Shown: positions 54,400 through 64,000 of the stretch, in pieces
Numbering within the stretch: position 1 is the first letter of the stretch
Layout: every line of letters starts with the position of its first letter
Assembly: GCA_022478985.1 (NCBI GenBank)
Contig: JAKSZP010004208.1
Span: 57,787-121,786 of the forward strand
Source: Massospora cicadina
Taxonomy: Eukaryota > Entomophthoromycota > Entomophthoromycetes > Entomophthorales > Entomophthoraceae
Direction: 5' to 3'
DNA: 64,000 bases
Notes under the pieces: generated by a model
What the model saw: only the letters and a program-made list of their open reading frames with translations
Told to the model about the DNA's origin: nothing
Databases searched by the model: none
Made by a program: the position numbers and the translations under genes

Positions 54400-55260
54400 A
54401 GAGAATTTAGCTCAGAACACCCAAACAGAATGAAACTTTACTCTATCAAGATGGCGCTGAAGATCTTGTTTATAACATAGATTGTACCAATTTGACGCTT
54501 GCTATGTGAAGTTAATAACCAAACTCACATACCATATACCTAAAACTCAATAGAATATTTAAATTTAGAAGAAAAGGGCCTATCTAGTGGCCATATCAAG
54601 TCATTTTAATCTTTATGGTCATCTCTAGTGGTTGTGTTCTTGAATAAGATATGAAGCCTTATATTTGTACTGACCATACTCCAATAAAAGGGCATTCAGA
54701 AGAATTTATGCCTTCTTTCTTTGATTGAAAATTTTTGAGCATTATAAGGAGATCATAATTTTATTCCAATGGATTTATTTCTTTTTATCATCAGCTAGTA
54801 ATGTACAAAGGCCAGTAAAAACCTCCTTTTTGGTTAAGTTTGGCAGTTTATTATTAAAATTCTTTGGACTTACAGGAGCCCCTCAAACCTCTAAGAAGTT
54901 TATGTATAGATCTGTTAAGAAGATTACTCAGCAAGTATGTTACCATTTAACTCTGCATTATCATGATTTACTCACCCAGTTTCTTACAGCACCTATAAGA
55001 CTGACAATCATTGTTACAAGAATCCAGAAGCATAATATTAAAGTTAATGCATCCATACTACTTTTTGTGTGAAAAGGTTATAAAGTTTTTTATTAATACA
55101 ATAGCTCATATGAAAAATAATAATCTAAATCAGAAATCTCAAAGCCATCACATGATGACCAAACCTAAAAATGTAATAGAACGGTTCAATGTTAAGAATG
55201 GGAATTAATATTAAGCATCTTTTAATCAATTCAACAAGATCGCCTTCACACTTTATTATT
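54400..55260. other. Unassigned AT-rich stretch
   Basis: A plus-strand frame of 115 residues (54,725-55,072) is not recognised. No LTR end or catalytic motif was seen. Confidence 0.35.
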
Positions 55261-55273
55261 TAAAGAAGAAAAG

Positions 55274-55520
55274 TTAATTTAGTATTTTGCTAATGAGGAA
55301 CAGCAAAAATCTTTGACAATTGTAAGCAACTAAGGTGCAAGCTCCAATTTTGATACTCTCAATTTTAAATAAAAAATCTAAATATTTATCAACACCATCA
55401 ACCTTGTCATAAGGTAATAACTCAGCTCTAGGGAAACCACTACTTACCAATAAATTTACCTTTAAAAAGGTTGCCCCAAGTATTACAATTATTATAGTTA
55501 TAGAATAAGAAGACCTGAAA
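55274..55520 (-). pseudogene. Ty3 scrap: end of dUTPase-like domain and RT linker
   Basis: The minus-strand frame (55,657-55,274, 127 residues) contains LPYDKVDGVDKYLDFLFKI and SIKIGACTLVA, aligning with LPYDQVIGVHGVETLRDFDL and TVIAAVLVQ of copy H (36,925-37,025). It is an isolated fragment; nothing recognisable continues on either side. Confidence 0.5.
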
Positions 55521-56049
55521 ATTGTTTTTGTCATTAAAAGTTTTGCACTATTTTCTTGATTCAAGTCACAGTATTCAAAAACATCTTCCATAAACTCCAT
55601 CTTCATTACTTTATATACTAAATTAAAGACAGATTCAAATGCAATATGAATTGACAAAATTTGATTTTGTAAACATGTAAATTTATGGAAGGCTAAATTC
55701 CTCCCTGATAAACACTCTCAAATTTATGACAAACAATCAAGACATCATTATTCCATATGAAAATGGCCCTAGAACTTTTTTATTGCAGATATGGAAATTT
55801 ATTTAAAAGAAGGGATCCTTAATGCATCAAGGAGAAACAACGATAAATAGTTTCACTAAGTATCTCATTTTTGATGCCCATTTTTTTTTGAAATATAATT
55901 TTATATTTCCAGTTTCTATAAAGGCAAAATAAATATGCTTTGATTTAGTTCCAGCATTTTTCTTAGTGGAATATGTATTCACTAGGAGATATGCACTTTG
56001 GTAGTAATTAAAGGATTTACAGCTTAATAAACATGTACTTTATAATAGA
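55521..56049. other. Unassigned AT-rich stretch
   Basis: No gene, LTR end or RNA gene recognised. Confidence 0.4.
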
Positions 56050-57006
56050 ATGGGTGGCATTCTTAATTTTTAAGGGCACAGTCTTATTGTGGGTATTGAC
56101 CCTCAAGGTCAGCAAATCTTCCTAAAGTTTGGAGGGACAAAGATTGTATTAAGGAGAAGAAGACCCTTTGTCACCCTCCCAACAGGTTGTAGCATTATTT
56201 TAACCCTTTAAGTCCTTTAAGGCATTAAATATTTCAAGGTTTTATTAGATGGCGTCTTCCGTAGGTTGGAGGGAATTTTATTTAAAGTTTGATCCTTGTC
56301 CAAACTGACTCAATCTCGCCTTTTCTGCCACTACCCCTCAATATCTTGCTGAGGGGAGACAAGCTTCAGAGAGATATTCTGTGAACCAGATTAACAAATG
56401 TACCCATTTTGATAGAGTCAAAGGAACACTCTGACCCATGATGGTAATCACCCTCTAGGGCTCAGACTATAATCTGTATAATTTATAAATTTCCTCCAGA
56501 AAATTATAATAGAGCTAAAAAGTCTCCCAATTGATGTTTTGGCATAAAAGTTTCATGGCATTGGATTTCTTTGCCTCCCTTTTGTAATGATCTTTAATAA
56601 TCTAAACACTAAGGCTTATAACCTAGATATTTCCTACGCTAGTCCACTTATGGCTAAATCAGCGGGTTTCTGGTAAGGAGGTCTCCAGGATAAGATGTAC
56701 AATAGATGGTTAAACTGAATCCCGTCCATACAGAGATAAATAGAGACATCTAAATAATTTGATGATAGCTCACTTAACAAGCCATCAGAGCTCCTGGAAG
56801 GTACTCATCCCATCTACCCAAGTCATTCTATGCCATTTTTTGCAATATGGAACTGAGGGGCCATTAACTCATTCCACGGCCCCATTGTTTGCTGGATTGT
56901 AGGGGTTCAGTGAAGTCCTGATATGTTTCTATCAACAAAGCAAAGCTCAGTCACAACTTTTTATATTTATTTGTCCCATTGTAAGACAGTAGAACATTTG
57001 GGATAC
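56050..57006 (-). pseudogene. Ty3 integrase scrap
   Basis: The minus strand encodes NPYNPANNGAVE*VNG (about 56,915-56,870), matching TPYHPxxNGxVExVNG of the other copies with the catalytic Glu, then LYLSLYGRDSV*PSIV (about 56,745-56,700), matching LLYGR. It ends abruptly at the K LTR. Low similarity and many stops mark it as old. Confidence 0.6.
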
Positions 57007-57615
57007 TGTTAGGAATCATGAGAATCAGCAGACCTGAGTGGAATTTGAACCCTGAATCAGGTTGCAAACTGGTTGTAGAAGCTCCAATAATTCAATGAGC
57101 AATGAGATTGACTCAAACAATAAATTATTAAATTGGTGAAAGGAAAATTAACTTCACAAAGGACCCTCCAATTCTACTTAAAGGCACAAGTCAGCTAGTG
57201 AAGATCTTGCTATTTTGGTGGTCCCTAAATTGGCTGCCCTAGCAAAAGAGAGTCAGATTCAAAAAACCTACGCCACCTGCCACGTCATCAAAGAGGTCAC
57301 CATACCCTACTTGTTCCTGATTATCACTCCAAGTTCTCTTTAGGTGAGCCCAAATATCTTAGCAGCATATAAATATCTCCAAATTTTAATTTATAAATTT
57401 ACCTTTATATCTCCTAGTTGTTAGTACTAGTTTTTATTTTTCCTGTTTACAGAAGACCTTGCCTGTTTGAAGTGAAGAGAGTAGCCTCAACAAATAATTT
57501 CCGCTGAGAAATTGCCCTATGAAACCCTGTCCTAAGTGATTAAACTGGAGCTGCGTTTGAATAATAATCAAACAACCTTTAAAGGTCCAGACCTTCACTG
57601 AGGATGACGAAGTCC
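57007..57615 (+). repeat. Element K 5' LTR (right edge approximate)
   Basis: It starts TGTTAGGAATC, cutting the integrase scrap. From about 57,060 it aligns with the sequence at 63,640-64,000 (shared ACCCTCCAATTCTACT, AGATATCTCCA-type and TCTCCTAG blocks). The right edge is set by the primer-binding site at 57,623. Confidence 0.75.
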
Positions 57616-57622
57616 TACTAAC

Positions 57623-57639
57623 TGGTGCTTTCTACCAGG
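57623..57639 (+). promoter_or_regulatory. Element K primer-binding site
   Basis: TGGTGCTTTCTACCAGG, same form as the H site (TGGTGCTCCCTGCCAGG). Confidence 0.7.
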
Positions 57640-57679
57640 TCCTTTCCAAGGCTACCTGGTGAGGATATACCCTATTAAT

Positions 57680-58145
57680 AGCACCAGCGAGAAAAGATGA
57701 AAAATACAAAGCAACCAACTTTACTGCTTTGGTGCCCATCACAATTTTCTGCACCGATGCTCCTTGCTATCTTACCTATGAGATGGATAACTCAAATGCC
57801 TTAACGCCCATCTCAATTCCCTGTTCCAAAGCGCCTCAATTTTATAGTTATTGAATTGAAAAAAAATCAAAGCCAGAGAAACCCAACAAGAAAATTTCAA
57901 ATTTCTATTTTGAGGCTGTTCTGGAATCTCCCAACAAGCTAAATAAAGCAACCAAAGACTCTCACTTCCTCGCCGCTCTTCTTTCTTATGATGAGGCTTC
58001 CAGCTGCTTCACCAAGCTAGCCAAATCTAATATTCAGTGCCAAATTCATTTACCTTGGCTGATGAGAATGAAAATTGATGAAACACTTGAGTCATCTGAG
58101 CAGGCAGCCTTGAGACCAATTCACCCGTTCCTACCACATTAAATA
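57680..58145 (+). pseudogene. Element K N-terminal Gag remnant
   Basis: A nearly open plus-strand frame (one stop near 57,855) encodes KYKATNFTALVPITIFCTD, NSNALTPISIPCSKAPQFYS and FLAALLSYDEASSCFTKLAK. Its place after LTR and primer-binding site makes it a Gag start, but I recognise no Gag motif. LINE2 replaces the rest. Confidence 0.45.
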
Positions 58146-58324
58146 TTTTAAACCATTTAATTATCATTATTATTTATTATAAATTTTATGATCTTCTTCC
58201 AGCATCAGATAGTTAGGTTCCCTGACAAAACTCAGTACATTTTTTAGTATTTTAAGAAGCTGCCACATGACTGCCTATCTAAATTTATGCCGAGCTTTGC
58301 TCAATTTCTCCTGCTTTTGCCTAC

Positions 58325-59731
58325 ATGCCAATCTGCCAAATCAATATACTTAATATTTCGCACTTTTCTTTCTCGTTGCAATCACTTTTGCAACCTATTC
58401 AATTCAAGACTGAATCTAGTTTGATAATCTCACAGAGGAGATTAGTCTGCGCCCATGTCAGGGAGCAGTTGGGCAAGCAAGGTAAGAGGAACAGGTGGAA
58501 GGCCCGCGGCCTCCAACATTCAAAAACGCCCCGGAGAATCTGCGGAATTGACAAAAATACTAAGAAACTGGTGGTCACTATTTCCCCAGAGATACTCGCA
58601 TGGCAAGCACGATGCAACCAGTACATCAACACGCCACACTCCCAGCCACTTTCGTCGGTGGAATTTGGAGTCTGCGTGTTTCTGGACATCCAAAAAACGG
58701 CCTTATGGGAAAAATGTTATGAAGATGTGCACACAATTTTCCTGACCGCAGTGTACATTGCACCTCACTCCATGTCACGTGGTTGGCTGGACCTAGGTTT
58801 CAAAAGCAAAATGGCAGCAGATGAGGCTGCAGCAGTGCGCGTAGTGGTCGACCTCCCTGAAGGGCAATGGGTCATCGAAACCAAATGCACCAGATGGACA
58901 AAATCAAACCAAATTTTCCTCACATTTGACTTTTTACCTACTATGGTAAAACGTGATATTTTGGAACAACACCTGAAAGGTGGTCTCACCATATACAGTG
59001 AAGTACAATCTTTCAAAATGCAACGCTTCACGAAGATGCCACACCTGTGCACTGGCAAAGCCATCACAGTTCTGACCCCAACTGAGGAGATCATGAAGGA
59101 CCTAAACCAGATCCTGCACTCCACTTTTATTGATATCACAGGGCATACCACCCACCCATTCCAGGTGCCCGTGGACAGCGCACCCCCCATTTGCACCCAC
59201 TGTGACGCGTTCAGCCATAAGGCGCACACATGCCCCATCAAGGAGGGCGTCACATTCCAAGAGCACCCCTCAGCGGCCATGGCCAATGGAGAGGTGCACT
59301 ACGAACCAACCGCAAGCACCAAGGAGGCTTTCCCGTGGGGAGCACAAGGCTGCTACCTACTGGTAAAGCCTATCTCGCTGCAAGAGCAGAAGAAGGCCAA
59401 GCAGGCCCGTAGGGCTGCGGCCAAGGAAGCGGCCAAGGCCACCACCACTATCCCACACTCACAACGCCAGGAGGACATGGAAACCTTCGCGGTGGAAGCA
59501 ACTTGGGAATCTATCAACCAATCAGATTGGGAAGCCCATGCTGAGTGGGCCACTCAATCTGAGGATCTGATGGGAGATTCGATCTCACCCAATTGTTGCA
59601 CCCAAGCTCCATTCAAAACTGACTTGGGACCAATCCCAACTGAAAAAAGTTTTTTTGACCCACTCAACGGTGCACCAAACTCATCTGCACCACAAAAAAT
59701 TCATCCAACGTTAGGAAAATTAAAAAAGTGA
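58325..59731 (+). CDS. LINE2 ORF1, RNA-binding protein with CCHC knuckle, 468 aa
   Basis: The longest open frame in the window. A middle region (VVVDLPEGQWV, TKSNQIFLTFDFLPT, LTIYSEVQSFKMQRF) resembles the RRM-like part of LINE ORF1 proteins. The knuckle CTHCDAFSHKAHTC is complete (residues 290-303). The tail is Ala/Lys rich (KQARRAAAKEAAKA). The start is uncertain: LINE1 begins MLGSSWASKV, and the matching MSGSSWASKV of LINE2 (58,455) lies in a different frame, so a frameshift at about 58,545 may have fused upstream sequence to the true ORF1. ORF1 binds LINE RNA. Confidence 0.82.
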   Translation: MPICQINILNISHFSFSLQSLLQPIQFKTESSLIISQRRLVCAHVREQLGKQGKRNRWKARGLQHSKTPRRICGIDKNTKKLVVTISPEILAWQARCNQYINTPHSQPLSSVEFGVCVFLDIQKTALWEKCYEDVHTIFLTAVYIAPHSMSRGWLDLGFKSKMAADEAAAVRVVVDLPEGQWVIETKCTRWTKSNQIFLTFDFLPTMVKRDILEQHLKGGLTIYSEVQSFKMQRFTKMPHLCTGKAITVLTPTEEIMKDLNQILHSTFIDITGHTTHPFQVPVDSAPPICTHCDAFSHKAHTCPIKEGVTFQEHPSAAMANGEVHYEPTASTKEAFPWGAQGCYLLVKPISLQEQKKAKQARRAAAKEAAKATTTIPHSQRQEDMETFAVEATWESINQSDWEAHAEWATQSEDLMGDSISPNCCTQAPFKTDLGPIPTEKSFFDPLNGAPNSSAPQKIHPTLGKLKK

Positions 59732-59876
59732 AGGCTAAAGCCAATGCGACTCTTTCTGCAAAAATCAACAAAAACTCTGATAGCGTTGCTGCTAACACCC
59801 ATGCTGCTGTGAAGGCCTGTGGGGATCTAGAAGAGGCTGGTGGGCCTGGGGGCCCACCCCTCACACCTAAGGTGCG

Positions 59877-60610
59877 ATGGGGGAAACCTTCACTTTAGGG
59901 ACATTGAATATCGCCGGACTCAAGGCCTCCCCATCCCAGGCTAGGAAACTGAGTTTTTTACAACACAATTTACCCGTGGATATCCTGGCCATCCAGGAGT
60001 CCCACTGTCCACGAAGTTCCGAGGAAACTTGGAAAACAATGCTCCTCCCATCCCTATCCTTTTGGTCAAAGCACTGTGGGGTGCTAATTCAGAAAAATAA
60101 TTTTTACAAATATGTATCTTCAGAAACATTCCTAAATGGCTGAGTGCTCATTGTCACTTTCTCGTGGGCCAACGTAGTGCACGCAATTGTCAACATCTAT
60201 GCCCCAAATGGTGCACATGAGCATTGGGAATTTTTCTCGTCAGTCAAATCCCTCCCGCTACCCCCAGATTCTTTCCTGTTGGCGACATGAACTGTTGGCT
60301 AACCACACCAACAGACCGGTGGCCTTCCTCACCCCACACCCCACAGGGTCACGTAGAACTACGCGTTCTAAAGGCCACCCTTGGGTTAATGGATGTGCTG
60401 CTGTGACATGCCCTGCTGCTCAAAAATATGACGCGTCCCCATGTCCACAATGGCCAATTAAGGTCCATGACCTGTATCGACCTTAATCTAACACCAGAAA
60501 AATTTCAACCCCACATCTCCCACTTCAAAACAACAAAAATGGAATTCTCCGACCATTGGCTGGTCTTGATAACCTACCACCTACTTGTCACAGTTGCTAA
60601 GGCCCCACAT
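59877..60610 (+). pseudogene. LINE2 ORF2 endonuclease domain
   Basis: Starts MGETFTLGTLNIAGLKASPS; catalytic residues of the APE fold are all present: ILAIQESHC (Glu at 59,997-59,999), FLVGDMNCW (Asp/Asn at 60,284-60,292) and EFSDHWLV (Asp/His at 60,551-60,556). A stop at 60,141-60,143 and a frameshift before 60,224 break it. It would nick the target DNA. Confidence 0.9.
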
Positions 60611-62340
60611 TGGTGCAAAATCCGCCCCCCCCAAGCTTGCATCGCCAGGATTTTCCACGTGGGTGGAAGAGGCAACTTTGGCAAAAAAGTTTGTTGCACC
60701 GTTTTGCGCGGACCCCATTTCCACATGGGCAACTTTCAAAGAGGACACCATCTGCCACTCTCGCCATCTCTCCTCCAGATGCTCATGAGCCACATCGGCG
60801 GTTATCTCACGCGCTCTGGCAGAGTTGGCACACTTGGAGTCCAACATCCCAGCTACAGGATACAGCCCTGCATGGGGCCGGAAGTGGGTGGAGGCAGCTG
60901 CCCACCTCAACGCACTCGAAAGGCAACACAAACATCAGGTTTGTGTTCAATACAGGGCCACACGCATCACAAAAGGCGACAAGTGCACCGCACTTTTCTT
61001 TAAAAAAATTTCACACCATGCCAGAGCGTGGCCTGCACACAGGTGCAAAGATCAGATAATTCTATTGCAGATACACCAGCCGAAGTGGCAATCAAAATGC
61101 AAAAATATTACTCCAAGTTGTACTGAGCTGAACCAATTCAGCCAGCCGAAGTGGCAGAATTTCTTTACTGAGCCCACATCCGCTCCATTTTTTATACCCA
61201 AAAATAATGAATTTGATTACTCTGACCGAATTATGGACAGCCATTCGTGGTGCACCAAACCAAAAATGCCAAGGCCAGATGGCATTCCATATGAGTTCTA
61301 CAAAAAATATTTCAAATATATATCCCCATTGCTGCTCACCTCACTTAACCAAAGCCTGATGGAAACGCGCCTCCTACCAGGAGGACATGAGGCCTTCACT
61401 GTCACACTCTTCAAGAAAGGGGATAAGCTAGACTTAGCCAACTGGCGCCCCATTTCTCTAGCAAACACAGACACCAAAATTTTAACAAAAATCATGGCTA
61501 ACCATTTAAGGACTGTAGCATCTGCCACCATCTCCCCAGAACAATTTGGTTTCATCCCCAGAAGGTCGATTTGGGATAACGTGCGCTCTGTGGCTAATGT
61601 ATGTCAGTCCACAGCCTCTGGGGCACTTGTACTCTTGGACCAACAAAAGGCCTATGATAGAGTAAACTGGGAATACCTCAGGGCCTGCCTCCATCAATTC
61701 CGCCTACCCCTCGCTTCATCAACTGGGTAATGCTGCTCACGGAATCTGCAACAATGGCAGTGTGTGGCCCTGGCTTCCTAACGGAAGTAGTACGCCCTCA
61801 AAGGGGCTTGCGAAAAGGGGACCCCCTCAGCCCACTCTTATACAACTTCAGCCTTGACCCACTACTGCGAAATGTGAATGCCCAACTCACTGGGGTCCAT
61901 GTTCCAGGCCAAGCCCCAGTCAAGATAATGGCATTTGCAGATGATTGCGTGGTTGGGGTGTCTAATATTCAAGATGCACGCGCGCTTAAAGCTCTCATCC
62001 AGGAGTATTCCCTGGTAAGCAACGCGGCACTGTACGCTTCCAAAACCAAAATCATCCTCCTTGGTCAGTTTCAGAACTGCTGGACCCCAGCAATTAGTTC
62101 CCAACCCGGCCCATCTGCTCGCCCACGTCCTCGCCCTACTAATTCTAAAAACACCGCCTCACTGGTGCTCCCCTTTGTGTCACGTCCTACCATAGGACCA
62201 GTACGCCATCTGGGCGTGTGGATGGAGGCAGGCGGATACGCGTCAGCAGTAATGGAGTGCCATATTCTGGATAACGTGACAAAGCAAATCGCCTCTCTCA
62301 GAGCCCTTCTACTTCCCTTACTGGCAGGATTATTTTAGCC
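60611..62340 (+). pseudogene. LINE2 ORF2 reverse transcriptase
   Basis: From 60,825 to 61,730 the frame is open (301 residues): ARPDGIPYEFYKKYFKYISP-type block, DLANWRPISLANTDTKILTK, EQFGFIPRRSIWDNVRSVAN, LLDQQKAYDRVNWEYL. A one-base shift at about 61,728 leads to MLLTESATMAVCGPGFLTEV, RPQRGLRKGDPLSPLLYNFS and FADDCVVGVSN (FADD at 61,934-61,945). A stop at 62,336-62,338 follows in the thumb. Confidence 0.92.
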
Positions 62341-62346
62341 AACTCC

Positions 62347-63529
62347 ATGCTCCTCTCCAAAGTCTGGTTTGGAGCCCATGCCATCCCCTTCTCCCCAAGC
62401 TTCTTCAAATCCTTGTATGCCTTGCTGCAAGGATGGCTTTGGTCGGGCCGCCTTCCACCAGTGCGGCTAGAGGTCATGTTTGGCCCTCAACATCATGGTG
62501 GCATGGGCCTGCTTGACTTCAAAGCCCATGCCGCCAAGATCCTGGGCACCTGGATTGCGGCCATCACCACCCCTACACTCCACTTCCAACACTGGTCCCG
62601 CGCAGCCCACTCCAACTTCTCCCGCGCCTTGGGCCTCAACAATCCATCGAACCCCCACTCCCTGATGAAATACCTGGCTTCACACCCATTGGCCACAGGT
62701 CCTCACGGTACTAAAACCCACTACAAACGAATCCTACTCTCCATGCGGAGCGCTGAGTGGATAATTCGTATTAGCGGACATACAACCCAAAGAGGCTGCC
62801 CCTCTCCTCAGTTCACACAAGAGGTACAGGGGCTACCCATCCATGATGGCGTGATCCCCATTCGACCCCATGTCCTATCCAGGGTGGACTATCTGGACAT
62901 GATGGACATCCCTTACTCCATTGAGACCCAAAAAAATATCTGGAAATATGTACACCATCCTCTGTTGCAACCTCAAGTCTGATCCCATGTGTGGCGCTGC
63001 CTGAGGCGGGTGTATCATACAGCTGAGCGCTCTAACGCTTTACACTCATCCTGTGTCATGTGTGGCCAGTATGGAACGCTGTTTCACCGCCTGGAGAAGT
63101 GCCCTACCTCTAAAGTGATATGGTGCGAAGTAAAACGTCTTCTGGGCCAGGATCAAACGCATCCCTTCAGTCTGTCAAGAGATATGTTCGCTCTATCAAT
63201 GGCCTCTCCCCTTCTGCCCTCCCTTCGTGCTTTGGTGGTTGCAATCGCCATGTGGACCATCCACACGATTGTCTTAGATGCCATCGCAGGCTCCACCCCC
63301 ACCCTCCCAGAAACTGTCCACAGATTCCGGTCCCATTTGGTGGACCACTGTCAAGCATGGATGTTTGGATACCTCCCACCGCGTCGCTGACAGCTGGTCT
63401 CCTCCTGGTTCCCGTCTGGTTGATCAAATCAGTTCCCTTCCTCCACACGTGCTCAATTGTGGATATGGCCCCTTCTCACGTTTCCTCCCCCTCCCCATAA
63501 GTGGCGTTCCCGCTGGCAACAAGAGATAG
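62347..63529 (+). pseudogene. LINE2 ORF2 C-terminal region with zinc motif
   Basis: MLLSKVWFGAHAIPFSPSFF to 62,982 is open, then a stop, then a 133-residue frame (62,989-63,390) with SSCVMCGQYGTLFHRLEKCP (CX2C...HX4C pattern), which is the reverse-transcriptase-associated zinc finger seen in many LINEs. The last part (to about 63,529) ends VPAGNKR, as LINE1 ends VPAGNRR. Confidence 0.88.
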
Positions 63530-63635
63530 CATCGCTTCTCTGGGGTGCCTCCCCTGGTACTAAGTTTTGTCTCTTCTGAGTCATATTTGGAAGTGTCTGT
63601 CCCATGGTCAGCCTTCCCCGCAATAAATTTAAATT
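63530..63635 (+). other. LINE2 3' untranslated region and tail
   Basis: Ends GGTCAGCCTTCCCCGCAATA then AATTTAAATTTAAAT. LINE1 and the SINE share this terminal motif, which is probably the recognition site of the LINE enzyme. Confidence 0.75.
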
Positions 63636-63639
63636 TAAA

Positions 63640-64000
63640 TTGCAACTCAGTCATAGAAGCTCCACCAAGTACAATGAGATTTTTGACTGACTCAAACATT
63701 GTTTTTTAAAATTGGCGAAAGTAAAAATCAACTTCTGGAAGGACCCTCCAATTCTACTCTTTTAGAAAAATTAACTAGTGAAGATCCTGCCATTTAGAGG
63801 TTCTTCAGAATCTGCCGCCCTTGGCAGAAGTGAGTCAGATTCAAAGAAAACCTAAGCAACCTGTCATATCAACAAGAAGGTCGTATTACCCTAAACATTA
63901 CCAATCATTACGCCAAGTTCTCACAGGTAAACCCATATATCTCAGCAGCCTATAGATATCTCCATGTATATATTTTTAAAATTACCTTCAGATCTCCTAG
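63640..64000 (+). repeat. Element K second LTR, truncated at both ends
   Basis: Aligns with 57,060-57,420, lacking the first 50-60 bp where LINE2 ends. It runs off the window. It may be the 3' LTR of K, with the rest of K lost when or after LINE2 came in. Confidence 0.75.

Larger units (their letters stand above)
58360..63635 (+). mobile_element. LINE2, full-length APE-type LINE
   Basis: 5' region with TTTCTCGTTGCAATCACTTT, ORF1, ORF2 with endonuclease and RT, C-terminal zinc motif, and 3' end GGTCAGCCTTCCCCGCAATA at 63,607-63,626. ORF1 is open but ORF2 is broken. Better preserved than LINE1. The 3' end abuts an LTR of element K; no target duplication is visible. The C-terminal zinc motif and EN-RT order place it among APE-type non-LTR elements; clade not assigned. 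Confidence 0.92.

Noticed and set aside
57421..57450. Fourth micro-insertion (TTAGTACTAG)
   Set aside because: It shares only AGTACTAG with the inserts, is not followed by ATG, and has no flanking direct repeat.

Overview
The window is a graveyard of nested transposable elements; I see no ordinary host gene. At least seven Ty3/Gypsy copies in two lineages, two LINE copies, one tRNA-derived SINE, a TRIM-like non-autonomous LTR element and two solo LTRs fill most of the 64 kb. Almost every retroelement gene is broken by stops and frameshifts. The lineages (chromodomain Ty3 elements, and Ty3 elements with a dUTPase-like domain between protease and reverse transcriptase) suggest a large, repeat-rich fungal genome, probably a basidiomycete such as a rust. 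This is inference: no ribosomal or host marker is present.

Layout. 1-4,300 is Ty3 copy A (minus): RNase H, RT, dUTPase-like, protease, and Gag with collagen-like repeats. 4,430-5,600 is unassigned. About 5,600-16,740 is Ty3 copy B (minus), split by chromovirus C (plus, 6,412-12,858) and by a 1,021-bp solo LTR (14,096-15,116). C carries another solo LTR inside its 3' LTR. From 16,744 begins chromovirus G (minus). It is interrupted by copy E (minus, 17,947-24,091, duplication GGCCA) and copy F (plus, 26,228-32,141, duplication GTGCC), and cut at 33,240 by copy H. H (plus, 33,240-41,913) is the longest copy of the collagen-Gag/dUTPase type and contains a TRIM-like element (39,676-41,364). 42,830-44,526 holds two more chromovirus-type LTR fragments. 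44,527-48,780 is unassigned AT-rich DNA with a degenerate tandem repeat. 48,786-54,345 is LINE1 (minus) with a SINE inserted in its 5' end. 54,400-57,006 holds Ty3 scraps. 57,007-64,000 is an LTR/Gag remnant (K), LINE2 (plus, 58,360-63,635), and a second K LTR running off the window.

The most interesting points are: a protein-like motif conserved at the start of U3 in several divergent chromovirus LTRs, which suggests an LTR-overlapping ORF; collagen-like Gly-X-Y runs in a Ty3 Gag; dUTPase-like domains in five elements; three tiny (16-20 bp) poly(A)-tailed insertions, each flanked by a 15-17 bp target duplication and sharing one 3' end; a SINE whose tail matches the neighbouring LINE 3' end; and a hairpin that keeps its pairing while its sequence changes across three LTR families.
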